A DNA stretch of 64,000 bases from Congzhengia sp045576635 (lineage in GTDB: Bacteria > Bacillota > Clostridia > UBA1381 > UBA9506): positions 1-64,000 of the forward strand of contig JAZNGT010000036.1 in the NCBI GenBank assembly GCA_045576635.1, given 5' to 3'. Under the pieces are notes generated by a model that saw only the letters and a program-made list of their open reading frames with translations, was not told the origin of the DNA and did not search any database. Within the stretch, counting starts at the first letter, position 1, and each line of letters begins with the position of its first letter. A program made the translations under genes and the position numbers. Below are positions 7,356 to 15,102 of the stretch, piece after piece.

Positions 7356-9482
7356 TTACAGATGCAAAACTCGTGCCTTGATTTCTTTGGTTTTACCTAC
7401 GTTCCAGAAGTTTTCACCAAGGTAACCGCAGGTTCTGCGCGTTACGTTCATTTTTGCATGGTCTTTGTTGTGGCACGCAGGGCATTCCCATTCGTTATCT
7501 TCGTTGATAATGATTTCGCCGTCAAAACCGCAAACCTGACAGTAGTCACTCTTTGTGTTAAACTCTGCATACTGAATGTTGTCGTAAATGAATTTTACAA
7601 CTTCTTTTACGGCTTCTTCGTTGTGGCGCATATTCGGTATTTCAACGTAAGAAATCGCACCACCGGAAGAAATTTTCTGGAACTGACTTTCAAATTCAAA
7701 TTTAGTAAATGCGTCAATATCTTCACGCACGTCTACGTGGTAGGAGTTTGTGTAATATCCCTTATCGGTAATATCTACTACGCTGCCAAATTTGAGTTTA
7801 TCAATTCTTGCAAAGCGGTAGCAAAGGGATTCTGCCGGTGTGCCGTAAAGCGCAAAACCGATACCGGTTTCTTCTTTCCATCTGTCTGTGGTGTTTCTTA
7901 AATGATTCATCACACGAAGTGCAAATTCGCGTCCCTCTTCTGTTGTGTGGGATACGCCTTTCATTGCTTTGGTCACTTCGTAAAGACCGATGTAACCCAA
8001 AGAAATGGAAGAATATCCGTCAAAGAGATAAGGATCAATGAGTTCGCCTTTGTCGAGTCTTGCAATTGCGCCATACTGCCAGTGTACCGGGCTTACGTCG
8101 GATTTTGTGCCGAGTAATGCACGGTGACGGCACATAAGTGCCTCAAAGCAAAGTTCCAGTCTTTCGTCAAATAACTTCCAGAACAAGTCTTCATCGCCTT
8201 TTGCAACAAGACCAATCTGCGGAAGATTGATACTTACAACACCCTGGTTAAAGCGGCCCTCAAACTTGAAGTTGCCGTTTTCATCTTTCCACGGAGACAA
8301 AAAGCTCCTGCAACCCATAGGACTGAATACATTGCCCTCATAGTGTTCGCGCATTTTCTTTGCGGAAATATAGTCGGGATACATTCTCTTAATGGAACAT
8401 TTAACAGCAAGTTCTGTAATGTAGTCGTACTCACCGCCTTTTAAGCAGTTGTGCTCGTCCAATACATAAACAAGTTTGGGGAATGCAGGCGTTACATAGA
8501 CGCCGGCTTCGTTTTTAATACCTTCTAAACGCTGACGAAGAATTTCTTCGATAATCATTGCGTTTTCTTTGATGTACTCGTCGTTTTTATCTAAATTCAA
8601 AAAGAGTGTAACAAAGGGGGACTGACCGTTTGTGGTCATTAAGGTGTTAATCTGGTACTGAATGGTCTGTACACCGGAACGGAGTTCGTCCTTTGTGCGT
8701 CCCATAGCAAGTTTTTCGAGCATTTCCTCAGAAAGTTCCCCGCCGCTTGCTTTTTGAATATTCTGTTTGAACTTTTCATGGCTCTTTCTTAAATATTTAC
8801 CAAGATGACGGATGTCAACTGACTGTCCGCCGTACTGACTGCTTGCAACCGCTGCAATAATCTGTGTTACAATGGTGCAGGCAACCTGAAAACTTTTCGG
8901 TGTTTCAATGAGTTTTCCGTTCATAACTGTGCCTTTGTCGAGCATATTGCCGATGTCGATTAAGCAGCAGTTAAAAATCGGCTGAATGAAGTAGTCTGCA
9001 TCGTGGAAATGCAAAATACCTTCGTCGTGCGCCTTCGAAATTTTTTCAGGAAGCAAAATACGTCTTGTGAGGTCCTTTGACACTTCGCCCGCAATTAAGT
9101 CACGCTGCGTAGATGCCGCAATCGCATTTTTGTTGGAGTTTTCTTCCATAACATCCTTATTTGCGTTCTGAATCAAGCTCAAAATCGACTCGTCTGTCGT
9201 ATTCGCCTTACGTACCAATGCACGGGAATAACGGTAAATGATGTACGTCTTACCGAGTTCAAAATGGTTTTGCTCCATAAGTTTTTGCTCGATAATATCC
9301 TGTATATCTTCAACCAGCATACGCTTGGCTTTTTTTGATTCAATATAGTTTAAAATATCTTCAATTTCTTTGTCAGAAGCGCGTTCACTTTCTTCCACCT
9401 CAGCGTTTGCCTTGCGGATAGCAATTTCGATTTTCGCTCTGTCGTAATCAACGGATCTGCCGTCTCTTTTAATAACTAACAT
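7356..9482 (-). CDS. nrdD: Anaerobic ribonucleoside-triphosphate reductase
   Basis: Class III ribonucleotide reductase, oxygen-sensitive, making dNTPs from NTPs. Order along about 708 residues: N-terminal ATP-cone (VIKRDGRSVDYDRAKI, allosteric nucleotide site), the barrel core with MGCRSFLSPW, a C-terminal zinc site (CQVCGFDG ... CPACH) and the glycyl-radical loop RRTCGYLGENFWN near the end. ATG 9482 is preferred to GTG 9494, because the AAAGGGAG ribosome site would touch the GTG. A -10-like TATAAT on the minus strand at 9540-9545 is the probable promoter. It is divergent from a CRP/FNR-type regulator that may control it. Confidence 0.97.
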   Translation of the reverse strand: MLVIKRDGRSVDYDRAKIEIAIRKANAEVEESERASDKEIEDILNYIESKKAKRMLVEDIQDIIEQKLMEQNHFELGKTYIIYRYSRALVRKANTTDESILSLIQNANKDVMEENSNKNAIAASTQRDLIAGEVSKDLTRRILLPEKISKAHDEGILHFHDADYFIQPIFNCCLIDIGNMLDKGTVMNGKLIETPKSFQVACTIVTQIIAAVASSQYGGQSVDIRHLGKYLRKSHEKFKQNIQKASGGELSEEMLEKLAMGRTKDELRSGVQTIQYQINTLMTTNGQSPFVTLFLNLDKNDEYIKENAMIIEEILRQRLEGIKNEAGVYVTPAFPKLVYVLDEHNCLKGGEYDYITELAVKCSIKRMYPDYISAKKMREHYEGNVFSPMGCRSFLSPWKDENGNFKFEGRFNQGVVSINLPQIGLVAKGDEDLFWKLFDERLELCFEALMCRHRALLGTKSDVSPVHWQYGAIARLDKGELIDPYLFDGYSSISLGYIGLYEVTKAMKGVSHTTEEGREFALRVMNHLRNTTDRWKEETGIGFALYGTPAESLCYRFARIDKLKFGSVVDITDKGYYTNSYHVDVREDIDAFTKFEFESQFQKISSGGAISYVEIPNMRHNEEAVKEVVKFIYDNIQYAEFNTKSDYCQVCGFDGEIIINEDNEWECPACHNKDHAKMNVTRRTCGYLGENFWNVGKTKEIKARVLHL

Positions 9483-9567
9483 GCCACATAACACTCCCTT
9501 TTTTTCTCGATTGAATTTTCATAACCGAAAGCAATTTATATTATACAACAAAAGATTTTAAAAAAAA

Positions 9568-9581
9568 GTTGCAAATGCAAC
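9568..9581. promoter_or_regulatory. Perfect 14-bp palindrome, probable regulator operator
   Basis: GTTGCA-AA-TGCAAC overlaps the -35 hexamer of the regulator promoter and lies 23 bp beyond the -10 of nrdD. Position and symmetry fit a dimeric CRP/FNR-type repressor that controls itself and possibly nrdDG. Which protein binds is inference. Confidence 0.55.
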
Positions 9582-9597
9582 ATTTTTATGCTATAAT
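9569..9597 (+). promoter_or_regulatory. Sigma-A promoter of the CRP/FNR-type gene
   Basis: TTGCAA (9569-9574), 17-bp spacer, TATAAT (9592-9597). Confidence 0.8.
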
Positions 9598-9651
9598 ACA
9601 AAATGTAGTTGTAATGTAATAAATAAAACACTATATACGGAGGTGTAAAAA

Positions 9652-10290
9652 GTGCCGGAAATGTCGATTTTTAGCGGTTTGAGCGAAAAAAACGTCGAAA
9701 AAATCATGAAATGTTTGGGCATGAAAAAGGAAAAATGTAACACAACTGAAACAATTCTGTCTTATGACGGCAACATACAGTGGGTTGGAATTTTAATAAG
9801 CGGAACAGCGGAACTCGTGTCCTATGATTACGAGGGAAACCGCATGCTTTTGGAGCGTTACGAGAAAAACGCCATCTTTGGAGAACTCTTCTCGCCAGGC
9901 TCCGGACTTGACTCCCTTTCAGTGATTGCCTCCTCTCCCTGCGAGGTTTTGTTTTTCCCGTATCAGAACTTAACCGCACCGTGCGACCACGTGTGCGAAC
10001 TGCATCCCGTTTTTTTAGAAAATATGATTCATTTATTAACCGCGCGCCTCTGCGCACAATCCTGCCATATCGAAGTTTTAAGCAAACGCTCGCTCCGCGG
10101 AAAACTTTTGGCTTACTTTAAACAGCAGGCAAAGGAAAACCACTCCAATCTTTTTACCTTGCCGTTTTCTCTTTATACACTGGCAGATTATCTATCTATT
10201 GACCGAAGTGCCATGCAACGCGAAATGAAAAAAATGAAAGAAGAAGGTGTCATTCGTTCAAAAGGAAAAAAAATAGAACTTTTAGAATGA
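9652..10290 (+). CDS. CRP/FNR family transcriptional regulator
   Basis: 212 residues: an N-terminal cyclic-nucleotide-binding-type beta-barrel (about 1-125; pattern ILISGTAELVSYDYEGNR, IFGELF) and a C-terminal winged helix with recognition helix YTLADYLSIDRSAMQREMKKM. No FNR-type cysteine cluster is evident, and the cAMP-binding signature is incomplete, so the ligand is unknown; HcpR/ArcR-like redox or NO sensors are possible relatives. Start GTG 9652 with GGAGGTG 7 bp upstream. It is divergent from nrdDG-dut with a shared 170-bp control region that contains a perfect palindrome. Confidence 0.88.
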   Translation: MPEMSIFSGLSEKNVEKIMKCLGMKKEKCNTTETILSYDGNIQWVGILISGTAELVSYDYEGNRMLLERYEKNAIFGELFSPGSGLDSLSVIASSPCEVLFFPYQNLTAPCDHVCELHPVFLENMIHLLTARLCAQSCHIEVLSKRSLRGKLLAYFKQQAKENHSNLFTLPFSLYTLADYLSIDRSAMQREMKKMKEEGVIRSKGKKIELLE

Positions 10291-10295
10291 TAAAC

Positions 10296-10327
10296 AAAAA
10301 AGCTACGGAATATCCGTAGCTTTTTTT
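10296..10327. terminator. Bidirectional terminator
   Basis: AAAAAGCTACGGA / TCCGTAGCTTTTT hairpin between the convergent regulator gene and oadA. Confidence 0.85.
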
Positions 10328-10339
10328 ATGAAAATAAAA

Positions 10340-11755
10340 TTAAGAAAGGTCTTCTACATAAAGGATTCTTGCACCGGTTTCGTCAACCTTGGCTGTTTCT
10401 TTCGGCGCTTCCTGTTCTTTGCCGCGCTCCTGGAAGAACTTTTGCGCAACCTGCGGGAACAATGCGTAACTCAATACGTCTTCTTCACATGTTGCAATAT
10501 CCTTTGTTTCTGCTTTGTACTTTTCGAGTTCAGGCTCGATTAAGTCAGCAGGGCGAACGGTAATGATTTCATCATCGCCAATTGCTTTCTTTCTTACCTC
10601 TTCATTTACAGGCGCGGGGAGTCTTCCGTATTCGCCGCGTAATAAGCCCTTAGACTCTTTTGTTACCATCTTGTATCTTTCACCCGAGAGCACGTTTAAA
10701 ACTGCCTGAGAGCCAACAATCTGGCTTGTAGGGGTAACAAGCGGAGGATAACCGAAATCTTTTCTTACACGCGGAACTTCTTCTAATACTTCGTAGTATT
10801 TGTCCTCTGCGTTTGCCTGTTTGAGCTGCGAAATCAGGTTCGAAAGCATACCGCCCGGCACCTGATATAAAAGCGTGTTGGTGTCAACGCGTAATACTTT
10901 GGGGTCTAATGAGCCTTGCTCCTGAAGTTTTGTAGCAACACCTCTGAAATAACTTGCGGCTTTGCTGAGTTTCTCTAAATCTAATCCTGTGTCGCGTTCT
11001 GTGCCTTTTAAAGTTGCTACCAAACTTTCGGTTGCGGGGTTTGCCGTACCGTTACCCAATGGAGAAAGTGCACAGTCAACGATATCAACGCCTGCTTCTG
11101 CCGCTTTTAAAAGCGTCATATCGCCGGTGCCTGTTGTGTTGTGGGTATGGAGATGAATCGGCGCGCCAACGTTTTCTTTTAACTTTTTAACCAAACTGTA
11201 TGCATCATACGGAAGCAAGAGGTTTGCCATATCCTTGATACAGATTACATCTGCACCCATTTTTTCGAGTTCAATCGCAAGTTTTACGAAATAATCTTCG
11301 TTATGAACGGGACTTTCGGTATAAGAAAGCGCAGCCTCTACCATACCGCCGTTTGCTTTTACAAACTTAATTGCGGCTTCCATATTTCTTGTATCGTTTA
11401 ATGCGTCAAAAATTCTGACAACATCAATACCGTTTTCAATGGATTTTCTGCAAAACGCCTCAACCACATCGTCTGCGTAGTGCTTATAGCCTAAAATGTT
11501 CTGGCCACGGAAGAGCATTTGCAACTTGGTTTTCGGCATTGCTTTTTTGAGCGCGCGCAGCCTTTCCCACGGGTCTTCGTTTAGAAAGCGCATGCAGGCA
11601 TCAAAGGTTGCACCGCCCCAGCACTCTAACGACCAGTATCCGATATCGTCTAACATTTCGCAAGCGGGAAGCATATCTTCAAGCTTCATTCTGGTTGCCG
11701 CCTGAGACTGATGAGCATCACGCAAAATTGTATCTGTTATATATAATTTGCTCAT
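10340..11755 (-). CDS. oadA: Oxaloacetate decarboxylase carboxyltransferase (alpha) subunit
   Basis: Cytoplasmic carboxyltransferase that moves the carboxyl group of oxaloacetate (or a related 2-oxoacid) to biotin. Seen in 471 residues: the HMGL/pyruvate-carboxylase-type barrel with DTILRDAHQS (metal and substrate site), ECWGGATFD, the ICIKDMANLL segment with the catalytic Lys and the LHTHNTTG metal His pair, then the conserved carboxylase domain. It ends without a biotinyl domain; the carrier is a separate gene two positions upstream. Last gene of oadG-BCCP-oadB-oadA. Pyruvate carboxylase subunit B is the main alternative, but the OadB/OadG neighbours favour a sodium-pump decarboxylase. Confidence 0.93.
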   Translation of the reverse strand: MSKLYITDTILRDAHQSQAATRMKLEDMLPACEMLDDIGYWSLECWGGATFDACMRFLNEDPWERLRALKKAMPKTKLQMLFRGQNILGYKHYADDVVEAFCRKSIENGIDVVRIFDALNDTRNMEAAIKFVKANGGMVEAALSYTESPVHNEDYFVKLAIELEKMGADVICIKDMANLLLPYDAYSLVKKLKENVGAPIHLHTHNTTGTGDMTLLKAAEAGVDIVDCALSPLGNGTANPATESLVATLKGTERDTGLDLEKLSKAASYFRGVATKLQEQGSLDPKVLRVDTNTLLYQVPGGMLSNLISQLKQANAEDKYYEVLEEVPRVRKDFGYPPLVTPTSQIVGSQAVLNVLSGERYKMVTKESKGLLRGEYGRLPAPVNEEVRKKAIGDDEIITVRPADLIEPELEKYKAETKDIATCEEDVLSYALFPQVAQKFFQERGKEQEAPKETAKVDETGARILYVEDLS

Positions 11756-11782
11756 AATCTGATCCTTTCTGTGTGTTTTAAA

Positions 11783-13018
11783 TTATGCAAACAACGCAAG
11801 CAGTACACCTGCTGCAATTGCAGAACCGATAACACCTGCAACGTTCGGTCCCATAGCATGCATAAGAAGGAAGTTTTTCGGGTTTTCTTTCTGTCCCACC
11901 GTCTGCGATACACGTGCCGCCATCGGAACAGCAGAAACGCCGGCAGAACCAATCAAAGGATTGATTTTGTTCTTTAAGAACAAGTTCATGAATTTTGCAA
12001 GCAACACACCGCCTGCTGTACCCATTCCGAATGCTACAACACCCATTGCGATAATGCAAAGTGTTAAGGGCGAAAGGAATGTGCTTGCTGTTGCGGTTGC
12101 ACCAACAGAAATTCCTAAGAAAATGGTTACAATGTTCATAAGCTCATTCTGAACGGTCTTTGCGAGTCTGTCGCAAACACCGGATTCTGTAAGTAAATTA
12201 CCAAGCATCAAAGACCCTACAAGCGGTGCTGCGGAGGGCACAAGCCATGCAACAAAAATTGTTACAACGATGGGGAACAGAATTTTTTCTGTTTTAGAAA
12301 CCTGGCGAAGTGCCTTCATCTCGATTTGTCTTTCTTTTTTGGTAGTTAAAGCCTTCATAATGGGAGGCTGAATAACGGGCACGAGTGCCATATAAGAATA
12401 TGCTGCAACGGCAATCGGTCCTAAAAAGTTCGGTGCAAGTTTTGATGTAACAAAGATTGCGGTAGGGCCGTCTGCTCCGCCGATAATACCAACAGATGCA
12501 GCAAGTTTATCTAAAGGTGTGCCTGCTAAAAATTCCTGAACATTCGGAATAATTAACGGGAACAACTCACGAACACCTAAAAACGTAACAAAAATACCAA
12601 GCTGTGCTGCTGCGCCTAACAATAAACTTTTGGGGTTTGCAATCAAAGGACCAAAGTCTGTCATCGCGCCAACGCCAATAAAGATAAGACAAGGATATAC
12701 GCCGAGTTTTACACCTAAGTATAAAATGTCAACCAAGCCGGGTGTAATCACTTTACCCGCTTCATTTGCTGCACCGCCAAATAAATCCCAGTGCACATGG
12801 CCACCGGCAAAGAGTTCCTCGTGGAACACCTCTGCGCCGATTAAGTTGGTAAGTAACATACCGAAAGCAATCGGTAACAAAAGTAGTGGCTCAAATTTTT
12901 TAACAATAGCAAGATACAGGAGAACACATGCAATGGCAACCATTAAAAGCGTGTTCCAGTTGCCCTGCGCAATTTGATAAAATCCTGTCTGCTGAACAAA
13001 ATTTAATACAGCTTCCAT
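11783..13018 (-). CDS. oadB: Sodium-pumping decarboxylase beta subunit
   Basis: Integral membrane subunit that decarboxylates carboxybiotin and couples this to Na+ export. 411 residues with about nine to eleven hydrophobic segments. Family hallmarks: the SVGIIGGADGPTAIFV segment with the essential Asp of region IIIa, and the GSAGVSAVPMAARVSQ and NFLLMHAMGPNVAGVIGSA segments near the C-terminus. GGAGG precedes the ATG. The same family serves oxaloacetate, methylmalonyl-CoA, malonate and glutaconyl-CoA decarboxylases; here the alpha subunit points to oxaloacetate. Confidence 0.95.
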   Translation of the reverse strand: MEAVLNFVQQTGFYQIAQGNWNTLLMVAIACVLLYLAIVKKFEPLLLLPIAFGMLLTNLIGAEVFHEELFAGGHVHWDLFGGAANEAGKVITPGLVDILYLGVKLGVYPCLIFIGVGAMTDFGPLIANPKSLLLGAAAQLGIFVTFLGVRELFPLIIPNVQEFLAGTPLDKLAASVGIIGGADGPTAIFVTSKLAPNFLGPIAVAAYSYMALVPVIQPPIMKALTTKKERQIEMKALRQVSKTEKILFPIVVTIFVAWLVPSAAPLVGSLMLGNLLTESGVCDRLAKTVQNELMNIVTIFLGISVGATATASTFLSPLTLCIIAMGVVAFGMGTAGGVLLAKFMNLFLKNKINPLIGSAGVSAVPMAARVSQTVGQKENPKNFLLMHAMGPNVAGVIGSAIAAGVLLALFA

Positions 13019-13033
13019 GATAGTATCCTCCGA

Positions 13034-13402
13034 TTATTTAATGGTGCAAAGTACGTCGCCTGTCTGAACAGATGCACCCTTCGTTACGCAAACAGCGGTA
13101 ACCGTACCGTCTGCACCTGCCATGATTTCGTTTTCCATTTTCATTGCTTCTAAAATCATAAGAAGCTGACCTTTTTTCACGGTATCGCCTGCTGCAACTT
13201 TTACGTCTAAAATGGTTCCGGGCATGGGGCTTTCAACAGTTTCACCTTCGCCTGCGGGTGCAGCTGCCGGAGCCGGTGCTGCCTGAGGAGCGGGAGCAGC
13301 CTGCGGAGCAGCAGGTGCAGCCTGCGGAGCAGCTGTTTCGCTCATTAATTCTATTTCAATTTCGTAGTTTGTTCCGTTTACATTTACTTTGTACTTTTTC
13401 AT
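13034..13402 (-). CDS. Biotin carboxyl carrier protein of the decarboxylase
   Basis: Small biotinyl-domain protein that shuttles the carboxyl group between the alpha and beta subunits. 122 residues: a short N-terminal domain (YKVNVNGTNYEIEIELM), a flexible Ala/Pro/Gln linker of about 40 residues, then the biotinyl domain with the modified lysine in EAMKMEN. ATG 13402 is chosen (GAGAGG about 10 bp upstream); a longer frame to 13444 has no ribosome site and would run into oadG. Confidence 0.95.
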   Translation of the reverse strand: MKKYKVNVNGTNYEIEIELMSETAAPQAAPAAPQAAPAPQAAPAPAAAPAGEGETVESPMPGTILDVKVAAGDTVKKGQLLMILEAMKMENEIMAGADGTVTAVCVTKGASVQTGDVLCTIK

Positions 13403-13436
13403 GTCTGAATAACCTCTCTTTTTTGAATGTAATTTT

Positions 13437-13715
13437 TTAAACACGTTTAAAGGATAAAACCCTTATATTCTGTGCTTCGGTGCCGATTTCTTCGGCGATA
13501 ACCGCACAGCAAGCAGCAACAAGTTCCTGCTTGTTTTCAATTGGTGCCGGAGCGGCAGTGTTTAATTTTGCAACGGTTTTTTCTGCTTTTTGTTCAGGTT
13601 TTGCAAACAGTTTGCATACAGCACTCATAATATAGCAAAGTAAAATGATAGATATGAGACCTGCAAAGACCGTCCCTAAACCAATTCCAACTACCAATGT
13701 ATTTGTCATTTCCAC
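13437..13715 (-). CDS. oadG: Oxaloacetate decarboxylase gamma-type subunit
   Basis: Short membrane protein that in OAD complexes holds alpha and beta subunits together. 92 residues: one N-terminal transmembrane helix (TLVVGIGLGTVFAGLISIILLCYIMSAV region) and a polar Ala/Lys-rich tail. The tail end (AAVIAEEIGTEAQNIRVLSFKRV) is the usual clostridial form. Start GTG 13715 follows GGAGGAACTTCTT. First gene of the decarboxylase operon. Confidence 0.85.
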   Translation of the reverse strand: MEMTNTLVVGIGLGTVFAGLISIILLCYIMSAVCKLFAKPEQKAEKTVAKLNTAAPAPIENKQELVAACCAVIAEEIGTEAQNIRVLSFKRV

Positions 13716-13866
13716 AAGAAGTTCCTCCCTTCCTACATTCCTTGCGGTTTTAAAAAAACCGAATTTCCCACTAATATCATTTTATCAAATCCTTAAAAAA
13801 ATATCAATAGCAAATTCCCCTTTTTTGAAAAATTATGACTTTTATGGAATATTTTTATGTTTACCC

Positions 13867-13895
13867 TTGTATTTTCGTCAAAAAACCGATATGAT
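13867..13895 (+). promoter_or_regulatory. Sigma-A promoter of queA
   Basis: TTGTAT (13867-13872), 17-bp spacer, TATGAT (13890-13895). Confidence 0.65.
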
Positions 13896-13926
13896 ATATA
13901 GTAAGCAAAGAAAAAAGAGGGATTTT

Positions 13927-14967
13927 ATGAAGAAGAACGAACTTAAAGTTACAGACTTTGACTATGTGCTTCCCGAAGAACTCATCGCGCAGACACCGCT
14001 TTCAGAAAGGCCGGCATCGCGCCTTTTGGTGCTCGATAAACAAACGGGGGAAATTTCGCACAAAGGATTTCGTGACATTTTATCATACTTAAAAGAAGGC
14101 GATTGTCTTGTGCTTAATGATACACGCGTTATCCCTGCACGGCTTTACGGCGTGCGTGAAGACACAGGCTCGCCGGTGGAGTTTTTGCTTTTAGAGCAAA
14201 AGGAAGAAGACAACTGGGAAGTGATTTTAAAACCGGGAAAAAAGTGTAAACCCGGCAAAATTATTTCGTTTGGAGACGGCAAGTTAAAAGCCGAGATTTT
14301 AGAGGTGTTAGAAGGTGGAAACCGCCTTGTAAAGTTTATATATGAAGGTGTTTTTCAGGAAATACTCGCAGAACTTGGCGAAATGCCGCTTCCGCCTTAT
14401 ATTCACGAAAAACTCGAAGACCGCGACCGCTACCAGACTGTGTACGCAAAGCACGACGGCTCGGCGGCGGCACCGACAGCAGGGCTACATTTTAATGACG
14501 AGATGTTAAAGAAAGTGACCGAAATGGGTGTGAATTTAGCGTTTGTGACGCTCCACGTTGGTCTTGGTACATTCCGTCCCGTTAAAGTTGAAAACGTAAC
14601 AGAGCATCTTATGCATTCGGAATTTTATGTTTTATCGGAAGATGCGGCAAACATCATTAACGAAACCAAGCAAAACGGCGGACGAGTTATTTGCGTTGGC
14701 ACAACTTCGACACGTGTCATTGAATCTATCAGCGACGAAAACGGTGTTGTTACTGCAAAATCGGGTTATACCAATATCTTTATTTATCCCGGTTACCGTT
14801 TTAAATGTTTAGACGGACTCATCACAAACTTTCATTTGCCGAAATCGACACTTATTATGTTAGTATCTGCACTGGCAGGACGAGAGCATGTGCTTACTGC
14901 CTATAACGAGGCAGTAAAGGAACAGTATCGGTTTTTTAGTTTTGGCGATGCGATGTTGATTTTATAA
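13927..14967 (+). CDS. queA: S-adenosylmethionine:tRNA ribosyltransferase-isomerase
   Basis: Converts preQ1 in tRNA to epoxyqueuosine using the ribosyl part of SAM. 346 residues, full length; hallmarks FDYVLPEELIAQTPL at the N-terminus, NDTRVIPARLYG, PTAGLHF, LHVGLGTFRPV and FHLPKSTLIMLVSA. ATG 13927 with AAGAGGGA upstream; the open frame extends further 5' but has no start signal and would include the promoter. Single-gene unit between its own promoter and a strong terminator; no other queuosine gene lies in the window. Confidence 0.97.
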   Translation: MKKNELKVTDFDYVLPEELIAQTPLSERPASRLLVLDKQTGEISHKGFRDILSYLKEGDCLVLNDTRVIPARLYGVREDTGSPVEFLLLEQKEEDNWEVILKPGKKCKPGKIISFGDGKLKAEILEVLEGGNRLVKFIYEGVFQEILAELGEMPLPPYIHEKLEDRDRYQTVYAKHDGSAAAPTAGLHFNDEMLKKVTEMGVNLAFVTLHVGLGTFRPVKVENVTEHLMHSEFYVLSEDAANIINETKQNGGRVICVGTTSTRVIESISDENGVVTAKSGYTNIFIYPGYRFKCLDGLITNFHLPKSTLIMLVSALAGREHVLTAYNEAVKEQYRFFSFGDAMLIL

Positions 14968-14995
14968 CAAAAAATAAAAGAAAAAAACAAAGGAC

Positions 14996-15030
14996 AAGCG
15001 GTGGGCAATTAAGCCCACCGCTTATTTTTG
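14996..15030 (+). terminator. Terminator of queA
   Basis: AAGCGGTGGGC / GCCCACCGCTT stem followed by ATTTTTGTTTT. Confidence 0.85.
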
Positions 15031-15049
15031 TTTTAGAAATAGGTAAAAA

Positions 15050-15077
15050 AAAGAGGATACCGAAGTATCCTCTTTAA
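15050..15077 (-). terminator. Terminator of the S-layer gene
   Basis: AGAGGATAC / GTATCCTCT stem; on the minus strand it is followed by eight T residues. Just 3' of the S-layer protein stop codon. Confidence 0.85.
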
Positions 15078-15102
15078 AATTATTGATATAATTTTTAGTT
15101 TC

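Noticed and set aside
7311..7901. 196-codon plus-strand open frame
   Set aside because: Antisense of nrdD and nrdG; no homology or start signal.
13645..13926. 5' extension of queA
   Set aside because: The promoter and ribosome site lie at 13867-13922, and QueA homology starts at 13927.
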